From Suilimivivens sp045586385 (lineage in GTDB: Bacteria; Bacillota; Clostridia; Lachnospirales; Lachnospiraceae), in NCBI GenBank assembly GCA_045586385.1, contig JAZNAE010000096.1:7418-71417 (forward strand): DNA of 64,000 nucleotides, in the 5' to 3' direction. Each line of letters starts with the position of its first letter. Within the stretch, counting starts at the first letter, position 1. Below, in pieces: positions 1-9,690 of the stretch. The notes beneath the pieces are model-generated. The model searched no databases. It had not been told where the DNA came from and saw only the letters and a program-made list of their open reading frames with translations. A program made the translations under genes and the position numbers.

Positions 1-1
1 G

Positions 2-121
2 GAAGAGATTAAGAGGGCCCGACATGCGGCACCGGTGTCGTTAGGTGATGTGTTGATTGAAAACGTGGCCGGAACAGGCATCAATATTGTGGCAACTGCT
101 AATGTTGCCGGAAATAACTAA
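2..121 (+). CDS. C-terminal end of a DUF1667-like protein (partial, 5' end outside window)
   Basis: The open frame enters from the left edge and ends at TAA 119-121, leaving 39 residues. They include SLGDVLIENVAGTG followed by NIVAT, which resembles the C-terminus of the small DUF1667 proteins that sit beside GlpA-type FAD oxidoreductases in clostridial glycerol operons. The next gene is glycerol kinase, 25 bases downstream of the stop, which fits that arrangement. The family name is recalled from sequence character and context only. The metal- or cofactor-binding cysteines expected nearer the N-terminus lie outside the window. The gene is probably co-transcribed with glpK because there is no terminator between them. 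Confidence 0.6.
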   Translation, partial: EEIKRARHAAPVSLGDVLIENVAGTGINIVATANVAGNN

Positions 122-146
122 GGAGTAAGTGAAAGAAGGGGTTACA

Positions 147-1643
147 ATGAGTAAGTATATGATGGCACTTGATCAGGGAACAACCAGTTCCAGGTGTATT
201 CTTTTTGACAAGCAGGGAACTATCTGCAGTATGGCACAAAAAGAGTTTACCCAGATTTATCCGAAGCCCGGATGGGTGGAGCATAATCCCATGGAAATAT
301 GGTCTTCCCAGCTTGCAGTGGTGATAGAGGCTATGGCCAAAGTGGGAGCAGCGCCTTCAGATATCAGCGGCATCGGTATTACGAATCAAAGGGAAACAGC
401 TGTTGTCTGGGATAAAAACACTGGAGAGCCGGTTTATAATGCCATTGTGTGGCAGTGCAGAAGAACTGCCCAAAAAATAGATGAGCTGGTAGAAGAAGGT
501 TACGGAGAACTGATTAAAGAGCGGACAGGACTGGTTCCCGATGCTTATTTCAGCGGAACCAAAATTGCGTGGATTTTAGATAACGTGCCCGGTGCAAGAG
601 AAAAAGCGGAACAAGGAAGTCTCCTTTTTGGAACAGTAGACAGCTGGCTGATTTACAATTTGACAAAAGGGAAAGTGCATGTGACGGATTATACCAATGC
701 TTCCCGCACCATGGTTTTTGATATCCATAAATTATGTTGGGACAAAGAACTCCTTGAGATATTAAATATTCCGGAGAGTATGCTTCCTGATGTAAAACCC
801 TCCAGCTACATATATGGATATACGGATGCATCCGTGTTGGGCGGTGAAATTGCCATTGCAGGAATCGCAGGGGATCAGCAGGCGGCATTATTCGGACAAT
901 GTTGCTTTGAAAAAGGACAAGTAAAAAATACGTACGGAACAGGATGTTTTCTTCTTATGAACACAGGTGAAGAGGCCATTGTTTCGAAAAACGGACTACT
1001 TACAACCATAGCGGCAAGTACCGGAGATAAAGTGGAATATGCACTGGAAGGAAGTGTCTTTGTTGCCGGGGCAGCAGTGCAGTGGCTTCGTGATGGGATG
1101 CGGATGGTAAAGAGTGCTTCCCAGACAAGTGAGTATGCCGGAAAAGTATCAGATACCACAGGGGTGTATGTTGTTCCTGCGTTTGCCGGCATGGGAGCAC
1201 CTTATTGGGATCCTTATGCAAGAGGTACTATAGTAGGTATTACAAGAGGATGTGAAAAGGAACATTTTATCCGTGCTACCCTGGAATCTATTGCCTATCA
1301 GACCTATGATGTGTTAAAAGCAATGGAAGAAGATGCCGGCGTTGCAATTGAAACGCTGAAGGTAGATGGTGGTGCCAGTGCTAACGATTTTCTGATGCAG
1401 TTTCAGGCGGATATTTTAGAAGCAAAAGTGGATAGGCCAAAATGCATTGAAACAACGGCACTGGGAGCAGCGTATCTTGCGGGACTTGCTACAGGATATT
1501 ATAATAACAAAGAAGATATTTGTGTAAATTGGCAGTTTGACAAACGGTTCGGTGCCGATATGGATGAAAAGATGAGGGGAAATTTATTGAAGGGATGGAA
1601 AAAGGCTGTGCAGTGTGCGCTTTTCTGGGCACAGTCCGAGTAA
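147..1643 (+). CDS. glpK: Glycerol kinase
   Basis: FGGY-family kinase of 498 residues that phosphorylates glycerol to sn-glycerol 3-phosphate with ATP in the cytoplasm. The N-terminal phosphate-binding motif ALDQGTTSSRCILFD, the internal GITNQRET and NAIVWQCRRT segments, and the C-terminal VDGGASANDFLMQ motif are all present, and the length is normal for GlpK. I chose ATG 147 because AGAAGGGG lies 6 bases upstream. An in-frame GTG at 129 has an AGGAG only 3 bases away and would add six residues absent from the family. The gene follows a DUF1667-like tail and runs directly into a gene with a cyclic-nucleotide-binding-like domain. The set looks like a glycerol catabolic operon whose GlpA-like oxidoreductases are probably upstream of the window. 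Confidence 0.96.
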   Translation: MSKYMMALDQGTTSSRCILFDKQGTICSMAQKEFTQIYPKPGWVEHNPMEIWSSQLAVVIEAMAKVGAAPSDISGIGITNQRETAVVWDKNTGEPVYNAIVWQCRRTAQKIDELVEEGYGELIKERTGLVPDAYFSGTKIAWILDNVPGAREKAEQGSLLFGTVDSWLIYNLTKGKVHVTDYTNASRTMVFDIHKLCWDKELLEILNIPESMLPDVKPSSYIYGYTDASVLGGEIAIAGIAGDQQAALFGQCCFEKGQVKNTYGTGCFLLMNTGEEAIVSKNGLLTTIAASTGDKVEYALEGSVFVAGAAVQWLRDGMRMVKSASQTSEYAGKVSDTTGVYVVPAFAGMGAPYWDPYARGTIVGITRGCEKEHFIRATLESIAYQTYDVLKAMEEDAGVAIETLKVDGGASANDFLMQFQADILEAKVDRPKCIETTALGAAYLAGLATGYYNNKEDICVNWQFDKRFGADMDEKMRGNLLKGWKKAVQCALFWAQSE

Positions 1644-1647
1644 GAGT

Positions 1648-3927
1648 ATGAAAGAGATTAGAGAAGGAACCGTTATACTTTCTGAGGGACAGATGATTGA
1701 AGAGAGATGTCTGATTATGAAAGGGACGGTAAAAGCAAGCTGTACCGGAATTAAATATCAGCTTCGGGGCGGTGATATAGTAGGTTTGTGTGAAGCAAAC
1801 AAAGATGTGGCAGACATGAAATACGTAGCCCTTGAGGATCTGACAGTGATTGCATTGCCGGGTAATAAAAATCAGTTGAAAGAGATGATGGCAAAGAACA
1901 GTGAGACCATACGGTATTTTGTATCTTCGCTTTTTAGGCAACTTAACGAAATAAGCGGTCGGTGCCGTAGCCTGCAATATGAGGCTGACAGTTTGTGGGA
2001 ATACCTGCAACGTTCTTACAGTGAGTATAGACAGCTCTGTAAGGAAGGGGACAGGCTGTCGGAGACGCTTACAGGATATGACGAATTGCAAAGACTGGGT
2101 CTTGAAGATTATCCGCCTTCATGGGCTTTAGGCTATTACGCGACGTTGGAACAAATGCTCTCTATATGGGATTATAATAAAACGGATTTGGATTTTATAT
2201 ACGGATTTATTGTAAAAGCATCGGATGACATACAAAGAATGATAGCTTATTGTAAGGAAGCACAAGCATACAAAGAAGAACTCTGCAGATATTTTTTCAG
2301 TGAAAGTGCCCCCGGGTTATTTGATTTTTATACAGAACTTTATTTGGAAAAATTAGGGCAGGGTATTTCACTTCAGGAAAAAATGCTTATGCTGAAAATA
2401 AAGATCCGTGAGATGGTTTCAACCATACAGAAACAGGTTGAGACGGATGATTTCTATTGCAAAACGAGATACGAAGAATTTGAGAGTAACATCATTGATG
2501 TGGAAAGGCAGAAGAGCGAGAAGGTTATGGAAACAAATGATATTAAAGAATTAATAGCTACAGTGGCGGGATCTTTGGAAAAAATTCTTGGGTATGCTGA
2601 GTGTGAGGAAGAACTGGCAACTCTTTTCCGTCAAAAAATAGAACAATACAAAAGAACCGAAAATAAAACCAGCAGTGATGATGATGTGAGATTGCTCCGC
2701 CGTGAAATCACATCCGCATTCTACAAAGTATATGAAAAGGTGTTTAAGAAAACTGTAGAAGTAAAGGATGTTCCTGCACCATGGATAGTGTACATGTTTC
2801 TTAATTTCGGTTATGTTGATGAGGAACTTGCCGGAATTAACAATGCAGTGTATCTATATCAACTGGTGCAACGTATGCCGACCGTACCGGAAAAAGGCAC
2901 CTATTCCATATACCAGTGGTTTAAAGCAATTTATGAAGGTAAGAAGGAACCGGGCCGCAATGAATTTGATTTGGATTATCCGGCTTATTTGCGGGAGCAA
3001 AAGAGAACGGGAAACATTACGGCTACCCAGGAAGCGGACATGCTGGAGGATAATATGTCCAAAGTGATGTTTGAAATGGAAAATGTATTTCCCTCTGTAA
3101 ATAAGATTTCTTACGGGCGTCCCAGTACATTTTGTCCCGTTTTTTCAAAACACAATATTATTAAACAGTTAAACACAATGCTGGTAACGCACCAGAAGAT
3201 AGACGAAACACTTACAAAGGTGCGGAGTCTTGATTTCGGTGCATTTTATAGGGAAACACTTTTTTCAGCACCGGATAAGGGTATCCCGAAAGAAGAAGTG
3301 CAGGTGGAAATTATGCCGGATGTGATACTGACACCCAATGTGGGTAGCAGAGGTGTTATGTGGCAGGAAATAGAAGGTAAAAAGAGAACCACACCGGCGA
3401 GATTTTATTGTTCCTTATTCCAGGCAGAAGATTTGACATTGGTTTTCATGCGTTTGATTGCAGAGTTCAGATGGGAAATATGCAAGCGTATCCAGGGTGC
3501 AAGATGGAATGATGCAACAGAACGCTCTCTAACCAGTGAATACTGTGATTATGCACAATTTTATCGTAAAAACAAGGATTTATCACCGGAGGCCAAGGAA
3601 AGAATTAAGGTACAGTTGGTAAAGGCCAAGAATAATTTTAAGGAAATGTTTATCGCCGATTACATTACATGGCTGCGATATGAAAGTGTGGGAGCTCCCA
3701 GATTAAATAAAATTGTAAGAAGCATTATGTTCACCTATTGTTCTTTCCCGAAAGAGATTACTGCAAAGTTGATGGCAAACCCGCTTTATAAAGAAGTAAT
3801 AGAACGTAGAAATGTGCATATAGGACAGAAGTTGCATCATGTGGACAATGTATGCAAAAAATTGATGAACATGGGAAAACCGATACCGGAAGAAATTGAG
3901 ATACATAGAAACTTTCTTCAGTCATAA
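1648..3927 (+). CDS. Large protein with N-terminal cyclic-nucleotide-binding-like domain
   Basis: 759 residues from ATG 1648. The first ~110 residues (SEGQMIEERCLIMKG, then LRGGDIVGLCE) look like the beta-roll of a cyclic-nucleotide-binding/Crp-type sensor. The remaining ~650 residues are mostly helical and charged, match no enzyme motif I know, and show no transmembrane segment or C-terminal helix-turn-helix. The start lies 4 bases after the glpK stop with only a weak ribosome site, so translational coupling to glpK is likely. An in-frame GTG at 1615 would overlap glpK. A hairpin and a separate promoter follow before the chemoreceptor gene. The function is unknown. The ligand-binding suggestion rests on the N-terminal fold pattern only. 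Confidence 0.75.
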   Translation: MKEIREGTVILSEGQMIEERCLIMKGTVKASCTGIKYQLRGGDIVGLCEANKDVADMKYVALEDLTVIALPGNKNQLKEMMAKNSETIRYFVSSLFRQLNEISGRCRSLQYEADSLWEYLQRSYSEYRQLCKEGDRLSETLTGYDELQRLGLEDYPPSWALGYYATLEQMLSIWDYNKTDLDFIYGFIVKASDDIQRMIAYCKEAQAYKEELCRYFFSESAPGLFDFYTELYLEKLGQGISLQEKMLMLKIKIREMVSTIQKQVETDDFYCKTRYEEFESNIIDVERQKSEKVMETNDIKELIATVAGSLEKILGYAECEEELATLFRQKIEQYKRTENKTSSDDDVRLLRREITSAFYKVYEKVFKKTVEVKDVPAPWIVYMFLNFGYVDEELAGINNAVYLYQLVQRMPTVPEKGTYSIYQWFKAIYEGKKEPGRNEFDLDYPAYLREQKRTGNITATQEADMLEDNMSKVMFEMENVFPSVNKISYGRPSTFCPVFSKHNIIKQLNTMLVTHQKIDETLTKVRSLDFGAFYRETLFSAPDKGIPKEEVQVEIMPDVILTPNVGSRGVMWQEIEGKKRTTPARFYCSLFQAEDLTLVFMRLIAEFRWEICKRIQGARWNDATERSLTSEYCDYAQFYRKNKDLSPEAKERIKVQLVKAKNNFKEMFIADYITWLRYESVGAPRLNKIVRSIMFTYCSFPKEITAKLMANPLYKEVIERRNVHIGQKLHHVDNVCKKLMNMGKPIPEEIEIHRNFLQS

Positions 3928-3930
3928 CAT

Positions 3931-3963
3931 GTAGGAAAATTCGCGAAAAAAAACGCAATTTTC
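3931..3963 (+). terminator. Hairpin after the CNB-like gene
   Basis: GAAAATTcGCG and CGCaATTTTC flank an A8 loop just after the stop at 3927. There is no clear U-tract on the plus strand, so termination is only probable. Confidence 0.35.
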
Positions 3964-3985
3964 TGAAAACAAGCAACGGATAGAC

Positions 3986-4014
3986 TTGTAAATATCTTGA
4001 AAATAAGGTATATT
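3986..4014 (+). promoter_or_regulatory. SigA-type promoter of the chemoreceptor gene
   Basis: TTGTAA (3986-3991), a 17-bp spacer and TATATT (4009-4014). The implied start near 4021 leaves an ~86-base leader that contains a weak inverted repeat (GTTGT...ACAAC). Confidence 0.55.
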
Positions 4015-4106
4015 GAAAGTAGTAACTTTTTTACGGATGTTGTTGCAATCAGAAGTGATTTTTACAACTGATGAAGCAAATATAATATACAACAGGGGGT
4101 TAAAGC

Positions 4107-6476
4107 ATGGACAACTTAAACAAGAACCTGAGTAAGGAAGAAAAGCAAAAGCTGAAAGAAGCCCAAAAAGAACTGAAGAAACAAGAAAAAGAAAAGAAAA
4201 AGGCTGAGAAAGCCGAATTGAAACAAGCAGGTGCAGAGCAAAATGCACCCAAAGAAAAGAAGATAAAATTAAAAGGATTGGCACCTGAAAAGGGCGATAA
4301 GAAAGAGAAAAAGGAAAAGAAGGTGAAGGCAGAGAAGCCCGAAAAGCAGAAAAAAGAAATAAAACTGCCGCCTTTTCTTGAAAAATTACTCAGAGGCAGA
4401 AAGAAGAGTATTCTCGTAACCCTCTTGGGAGCATTTATGCTTCCCGTAATTTTAATGATTGCTCTCGGCGTTGTATCATATCAGACCGCATCTACTGCAG
4501 TGCTTGAAAAGTATGAAGAGTCTGCAGTTTCCACTGTATCAGCTGTAGGAGATTACTTTGATCTTGTATGTAACGGTATTTCTTCTAAGGCACTGGAAAT
4601 CGTAACAAACAGTGATGTAGGTGATTATTATGACCAGCATTATAAGGAAACAGATCCGGATTCCTTAAAGATGTTCACGGAAGCAAAGTCTATTGTGAGT
4701 AATGCACAAGCGACCAATAAGAATATTTTGAGCTGTACGGTTATTCCGGAGAGCAGTGGTTATATCACTACAATTTCCGGTGGTATGACTACAGAGACAC
4801 CTCGTGAGGATTTTTATACAACAAATGAGGGTAAGTTTTTTGTAGAGAATCCCAAAACCAGAACAAAATGGTTTGGTTATAATGATTTTACCAAAACCTT
4901 CATGGAGCAGAAAGAAGAAAAGCATGTAATGACCTATTTCCAGAGATTTGCAATGTCAGAAACATATCTGGCCATCGAAATGGATATGAAGGTTGCAGAA
5001 GATATGCTGACAGGAATGGACTTTGGTGAAGGAAGTATTAAGGCTGTGGTATCTGATGACGGAAGAGAAGTAGTGTTCGTTCAGGAAGCTGAAGAAAGCG
5101 AAGAAGCAGTTGCAGAAGAGAAAGTTGAAGAAACAGCCACAGAAGCGAAAGTTTGGTTTGTGGGAAGTGATTTCTATGAAACAAGCAAGGAGTCAGAAGA
5201 GGCAGGAAGCTGCAACGTTAAGATAGACGGTGATGATTATGTATACGTTTATACACCCGTAGGAAAAACCGGTGCTATGATTTGTGCTTTGATTCCGCAG
5301 AGCAACTTACTCGGTGAAGTAGGAAATATTCGTACCATTACGGTTGTTATGGTTCTTTTGGCAGCAGTAGCCGCACTTGGTATCGGTCTTTTCATTTCAA
5401 CAGGAATCAGTAAGACAGTAAAAGATATGAGCAAGGGACTTTCTGCAGTAGCGGAAGGTGATTTATCCAAAGATTTTAAGACAACGAGACGGGACGAATT
5501 CAAGACTCTTACAGGAAGCTTAAACGACATGCTTAAGAGTATGAGAGTTCTGATGCTGGATATGAAAGAATTCGGCGCCAAGGTTAATGATATGTCAGGC
5601 GATGTATCCGATAAGACCGTGGCAATCAACGATTCCATGCAGGATATTGCACGTGCCATGGATGAAGTGGCAAGAGGCGTGCAGTGTCAGGCAGAAGACA
5701 CTGAAAAGAGTAATGAAAATATGATTACCTTCTCAGAAGCAATCAATGCTGTTTCAGATCAGACCAGAGATATGGGCGGAGCTGCAGATAAGGCAATTGA
5801 TGCCGTTGATAAAGGAAAAGTGATTGTTCAGGAATTAAGCGAAAAATCAGATACGACCGTTTCCTTAACGAGAGTATTGGTAGAAGATATTGATGCTGTA
5901 CAGAAGAGTTCCGAAGAAATTAAGGGATTTATAGATGTTATTAACAGTATTGCAGAACAGACCAATCTGTTATCTTTAAATGCATCTATTGAAGCAGCAA
6001 GAGCCGGTGAAGCAGGAAGAGGTTTTGCAGTAGTTGCTGAAGAAATCCGTAAACTTGCAGACCAGTCCAAACAGTCCGGTAACAGAATCCGTGAAATCGT
6101 TGAAAATATCGGTTCTACTACCGACAAGACTACCGTTTCCGCTAAGAAAGCAGAAGATATGGTAAACGAACAGGCGAAGGCACTGGAAGAGACAGTAGAT
6201 GTGTTCAGCATGATTCACAGTTGTGTAGGCGAGTTGGTTGACGGTATCCGTATCGTAACAGAAAAACTCGAAGAGAGCATGAGTGAAAAAGAAAATGTAC
6301 AGAACTCTCTGCAGAATATTTCTTCCGTTTCCGAAGAGGTAGCAGCTTCTACGCAGGAAGTAACAGCAACCTTAGGAGAGCAGGTATCCGTAATTGAAAA
6401 CCTGAAGGAAGAAGTTGAACAGCTTCGTGAAGGTGCACGTAACCTTGACAAATCTATTGAACGGTTTAAAATTTAA
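4107..6476 (+). CDS. Methyl-accepting chemotaxis protein with a long basic N-terminal extension
   Basis: Transmembrane chemoreceptor of 789 residues. Residues 1 to ~100 are a Lys/Glu-rich cytoplasmic extension (repeated KKEKK and EKKKAEK) that ordinary chemoreceptors lack. A first membrane helix follows at ~102-124 (LLGAFMLPVILMIALGVV), then an extracytoplasmic sensor region of ~285 residues, a second helix at ~411-433, a HAMP linker, and the signalling coiled coil. The hairpin tip EQTNLLSLNASIEAARAGEA (~617-636) is intact, so coupling to CheA/CheW is expected. The gene has its own promoter and a GGGGG ribosome site 8 bases before ATG 4107. The ligand cannot be told from the sequence. The basic extension may contact membrane phospholipid or nucleic acid; that is inference. 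Confidence 0.93.
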   Translation: MDNLNKNLSKEEKQKLKEAQKELKKQEKEKKKAEKAELKQAGAEQNAPKEKKIKLKGLAPEKGDKKEKKEKKVKAEKPEKQKKEIKLPPFLEKLLRGRKKSILVTLLGAFMLPVILMIALGVVSYQTASTAVLEKYEESAVSTVSAVGDYFDLVCNGISSKALEIVTNSDVGDYYDQHYKETDPDSLKMFTEAKSIVSNAQATNKNILSCTVIPESSGYITTISGGMTTETPREDFYTTNEGKFFVENPKTRTKWFGYNDFTKTFMEQKEEKHVMTYFQRFAMSETYLAIEMDMKVAEDMLTGMDFGEGSIKAVVSDDGREVVFVQEAEESEEAVAEEKVEETATEAKVWFVGSDFYETSKESEEAGSCNVKIDGDDYVYVYTPVGKTGAMICALIPQSNLLGEVGNIRTITVVMVLLAAVAALGIGLFISTGISKTVKDMSKGLSAVAEGDLSKDFKTTRRDEFKTLTGSLNDMLKSMRVLMLDMKEFGAKVNDMSGDVSDKTVAINDSMQDIARAMDEVARGVQCQAEDTEKSNENMITFSEAINAVSDQTRDMGGAADKAIDAVDKGKVIVQELSEKSDTTVSLTRVLVEDIDAVQKSSEEIKGFIDVINSIAEQTNLLSLNASIEAARAGEAGRGFAVVAEEIRKLADQSKQSGNRIREIVENIGSTTDKTTVSAKKAEDMVNEQAKALEETVDVFSMIHSCVGELVDGIRIVTEKLEESMSEKENVQNSLQNISSVSEEVAASTQEVTATLGEQVSVIENLKEEVEQLREGARNLDKSIERFKI

Positions 6477-6522
6477 ACCAAATTAGGAGAAAGACGGAAA
6501 GGTATAATTTAACAGTAACAGA

Positions 6523-7461
6523 ATGAGAACTATTTTATTTTTAAATCCGGTGTTTAAACAGATGGTTTGGGGAGGTAATCAGCTGGGGGATAAATTTGGA
6601 TATGCGATTCCGGGAGATAACACAGGAGAATGTTGGGGCGTAAGTGCTCATCCTAACGGAAAAAGCATAGTAAGAGAAGGATTATACAAGGATAAGACCT
6701 TATCCCGGTTATGGAGAGAAAACCCTGAATTATTTGGAAACATTGATTTACAATACTTTCCGTTATTAACCAAGATTATTGATGCAAAAGGTGATTGCAG
6801 TGTGCAGGTTCACCCTGATGACAAATATGCAAGGGAGCACGAAAACGGCTCCCTTGGTAAAACGGAATGTTGGTACATTATAGATTGTGAAGAAGATGCC
6901 GCCATTGTACTTGGGCATAATGCCCGGTCAAAAGAAGAACTTACTTCTATGATTGAGCAGGAGAAATGGAATGACTTAATCAGGGAGGTAGTTGTTAAGC
7001 CGGGAGATTTCATTCAGGTAGATTCCGGTATGGTACATGCCATCAGAGGCGGAATGATGGTTTTGGAAACACAGCAGAACAGTGATATTACTTATCGCGT
7101 ATATGATTATGACAGAAAGATTGATGGCAAAGCAAGAGAACTTCACATTAGACAGAGTATTGATGTGATTACCGTGCCGGCTCCTGCGGTAGAAGAGAAT
7201 GTAAAGTCTACGGTTAACATGCCGAAAAATGCTATGAATGAATTGATTTCCTGTCATAGTTATAAAGTATGGAAGATGGATATTACAGATTCTCTTACCT
7301 TTGAACAGACACATCCATTTATGATTATGAGTGTGATAGAGGGTGAAGGTGAGATTGACGGTCATAAGATAAAGATGGGTGATCATTTTATTTTACCGGA
7401 TGGGTATGGACAAGCTGTTGTGGATGGTAATTTAACGATTATTGCATCATCTGTTAAGTAA
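6523..7461 (+). CDS. manA: Mannose-6-phosphate isomerase, class I
   Basis: Zinc-dependent cupin enzyme of 312 residues that interconverts mannose 6-phosphate and fructose 6-phosphate. The metal-site motifs are visible: QVHPDDKYAREHENG with the following KTECWYI, and VDSGMVHAI. N-terminal NPVFKQMVWGG is typical of the short Firmicutes ManA (about 310-320 residues). It starts 46 bases after the chemoreceptor stop and ends in a clear intrinsic terminator. It could feed mannose from hemicellulose into glycolysis or supply mannose 6-phosphate for glycans. The neighbours do not decide which. Confidence 0.93.
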   Translation: MRTILFLNPVFKQMVWGGNQLGDKFGYAIPGDNTGECWGVSAHPNGKSIVREGLYKDKTLSRLWRENPELFGNIDLQYFPLLTKIIDAKGDCSVQVHPDDKYAREHENGSLGKTECWYIIDCEEDAAIVLGHNARSKEELTSMIEQEKWNDLIREVVVKPGDFIQVDSGMVHAIRGGMMVLETQQNSDITYRVYDYDRKIDGKARELHIRQSIDVITVPAPAVEENVKSTVNMPKNAMNELISCHSYKVWKMDITDSLTFEQTHPFMIMSVIEGEGEIDGHKIKMGDHFILPDGYGQAVVDGNLTIIASSVK

Positions 7462-7475
7462 TAAGAGTAATTAGT

Positions 7476-7521
7476 AAGAAGCAGTAGGATTCTATTAAGA
7501 ATGGTTACTGCTTCTTTTTTA
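7476..7521 (+). terminator. Intrinsic terminator after manA
   Basis: An 11-bp stem AAGAAGCAGTA/TACTGCTTCTT with a 19-base loop is followed by a T-run. Confidence 0.85.
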
Positions 7522-7620
7522 TTGCAAAATACTTCTCTTGCTAAACACCATTGAAATTGATATACTTTATTATTGTAAATAGCTAAATCAAGAGATGATA
7601 TATAAAGAGAGGAATGAATT

Positions 7621-8805
7621 ATGATTAATGAACAATACAAAAAAATGCTGGAAGGAAAATCCGTAATCAGACAGCTTTCCGAGTTTGCAACAGCCAGAGG
7701 AAAAGAAATCGGTTATGAAAACGTATTTGATTACAGTCTTGGTAATCCTTCTGTTCCTGTACCGGAAAAATTTACGGAAGTGATGATAGATCTTTTAAAG
7801 AATAAAACATCCATGGAACTTCACGGCTACAGTCCCAGTGTGGGAATACCATCGGTGAAAGAAAAGATTGCAAAGTCTTTAAATGAAAGATTCGGAATGG
7901 ATTATACGGCAAATCATATCTTTCCCACTACCGGTGCAGCCGGTGCCGTTGCTCATGCAGTAAGATGTGTAACAAACCCGGGTGATGAAGTACTTACTTT
8001 TGCACCGTATTTCCCGGAATATGGTCCGTACATTAATATGTCTGGTGCACAGCTTAAGGTTGTGCCTGCCAATACAGAGAATTTCCAGATTAATTTTGAA
8101 AAACTGGAAGAAATGATGAACGAAAAGACAATGGCACTGTTAATTAACACACCGAACAATCCATCCGGTGCGGTTTACAGCAGTGAAACATTGATGCAGT
8201 TGGCAGAACTTCTTAAGAAAAAACAGGAAGAGTACGGGCATGACATCTTTATCATTTCCGATGAACCTTACAGAGAAATTGTGTTTGCAGGAGTAGATGC
8301 ACCTTATGTATCTAAATTCTACGATAATACATTATCCTGTTATTCTTATTCGAAATCTTTATCATTACCGGGAGAGAGAATCGGATATGTGGCAGCAAAT
8401 CCCAGGTGTACAGATGCAGAGTTAATCAGTGCAATGTGCAGTCAGATTTCCAGGGGAATCGGACATAACTGTCCTCCTTCCATTATTCAGCTTGCTGTTG
8501 CTGAGGTGCTGGATATGACTTCCGATATGAGTGTATATGAAACGAATATGAACATTCTTTATAAGGAATTGACTGATCTTGGTTTCTCCTGTGTAAAACC
8601 GGGTGGAACATTCTATATATTCCCGAAGGCATTGGAGGAAGATGCGGTGGCATTTTGTCAGAAAGCATTGAAATATGATTTGGTGTTGGTACCTTCTGAT
8701 AGTTTTGGTGTTCCCGGATATTTCCGTATGGCATATTGCATTGATACGGAAAAGGTTGAGCGTTCCGTGGAAGCATTGCGCAAATTTGTAAGAGAAAATT
8801 ATTAA
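7621..8805 (+). CDS. Pyridoxal-phosphate aminotransferase, class I/II
   Basis: 394-residue fold-type I aminotransferase of the aspartate aminotransferase superfamily. Visible landmarks are the PLP-phosphate region TTGAAGAVAHA, the NTPNNPSGAVY segment, the ISDEPYREI cofactor-contact strand, and the Schiff-base lysine in SYSKSLSLPGERIGY. The substrate cannot be assigned. The protein resembles the aromatic/aspartate branch rather than MalY or histidinol-phosphate enzymes. It heads a three-gene unit with a patatin-like lipase (15-base gap) and uppP (overlapping TAATG), though no biochemical link is obvious. The AGAGAGG ribosome site lies 7 bases upstream of ATG 7621. I see only weak promoter-like sequence between it and the manA terminator. 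Confidence 0.9.
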   Translation: MINEQYKKMLEGKSVIRQLSEFATARGKEIGYENVFDYSLGNPSVPVPEKFTEVMIDLLKNKTSMELHGYSPSVGIPSVKEKIAKSLNERFGMDYTANHIFPTTGAAGAVAHAVRCVTNPGDEVLTFAPYFPEYGPYINMSGAQLKVVPANTENFQINFEKLEEMMNEKTMALLINTPNNPSGAVYSSETLMQLAELLKKKQEEYGHDIFIISDEPYREIVFAGVDAPYVSKFYDNTLSCYSYSKSLSLPGERIGYVAANPRCTDAELISAMCSQISRGIGHNCPPSIIQLAVAEVLDMTSDMSVYETNMNILYKELTDLGFSCVKPGGTFYIFPKALEEDAVAFCQKALKYDLVLVPSDSFGVPGYFRMAYCIDTEKVERSVEALRKFVRENY

Positions 8806-8820
8806 GAAAGAAGTGGTTAA

Positions 8821-9690
8821 ATGTATCAGGCAGGATTAGTACTTGAGGGCGGAGGAATGAAGGGAGTATATTCTTCCGGCGTGTTAGAATTTTTTCTGGA
8901 TAAGGGATTGGAGTTTTCATCTTGTTATGGAGTATCGGCAGGCGCATGTAGTCTGTGCAGTTTTTTATCAAAGCAAAAGGGCAGGGCATACAGTGTCAGT
9001 GTAGATTATTTGGATGATAAAGAATACTGCAGTTTTTACAGTTTGCTTACCACAGGTGATTTATTTGGAGCCGATATGTGTTACCGGAAAATACCGGATG
9101 AACTTTCACCTTATGACCATGATACATTCATGAAATATTCCGGTTATTTTTATAGTGTTGTTACAAACATAGAAACAGGAGAGCCTGAATATATTCCTAT
9201 AAAGGATTTGCGAAAGGATATTACTGCTATCCGTGCATCAGCATCGTTGCCTTTAGTGTCACGAAATGTGGAAATGAACGGGAAACTTTATCTTGACGGA
9301 GGAATATCAGACGGGATTCCGCTTCGCAGATCCATGGAGGATGGTAACCGTAAAAATGTGGTGGTTATGACCAAGGAAGTAGGATACAGGAGAAAGCCTT
9401 CTTCCATGCTGGGCCTTACCAAAATGTATTACCATAAATATCCAAAGGTATACGAATTGATGAAAGACAGGCATATTGTTTATAATGACACCTTAGATTT
9501 GATTGAAGAGCAGGTGAAGGCAGGAAACACCTTTTTGATTCAGCCCAAACAAAAAAGCGAAGTGGGAAGAATTGAAAAGGATAAAGATAAGCTTAAAGCT
9601 CTTTATGAGGAAGGGTATTGTGATGCACAGGCCTGTTATGAGGATTTGTTGAAGTTCTTAAATGATGATACATCAAAAGGAGAGAAATAA
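8821..9690 (+). CDS. Patatin-like phospholipase
   Basis: 289-residue serine lipase of the bacterial patatin family (RssA/YjjU type). All catalytic landmarks are present: the oxyanion-hole glycine run LEGGGMKGVYSSG near the N-terminus, the nucleophile elbow GVSAGAC, and the Asp of the Ser-Asp dyad in YLDGGISDGIP. No signal peptide is visible, so it should act in the cytoplasm or at the inner membrane face. It lies between the aminotransferase and uppP, and its stop overlaps the uppP start by one base, so it is certainly co-translated. The physiological substrate is not evident. Confidence 0.92.
   Translation: MYQAGLVLEGGGMKGVYSSGVLEFFLDKGLEFSSCYGVSAGACSLCSFLSKQKGRAYSVSVDYLDDKEYCSFYSLLTTGDLFGADMCYRKIPDELSPYDHDTFMKYSGYFYSVVTNIETGEPEYIPIKDLRKDITAIRASASLPLVSRNVEMNGKLYLDGGISDGIPLRRSMEDGNRKNVVVMTKEVGYRRKPSSMLGLTKMYYHKYPKVYELMKDRHIVYNDTLDLIEEQVKAGNTFLIQPKQKSEVGRIEKDKDKLKALYEEGYCDAQACYEDLLKFLNDDTSKGEK

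Noticed and set aside
129..146. GTG 129 as the glpK start
   Set aside because: The adjacent AGGAG is too close, and ATG 147 has a properly spaced ribosome site and matches the family N-terminus.
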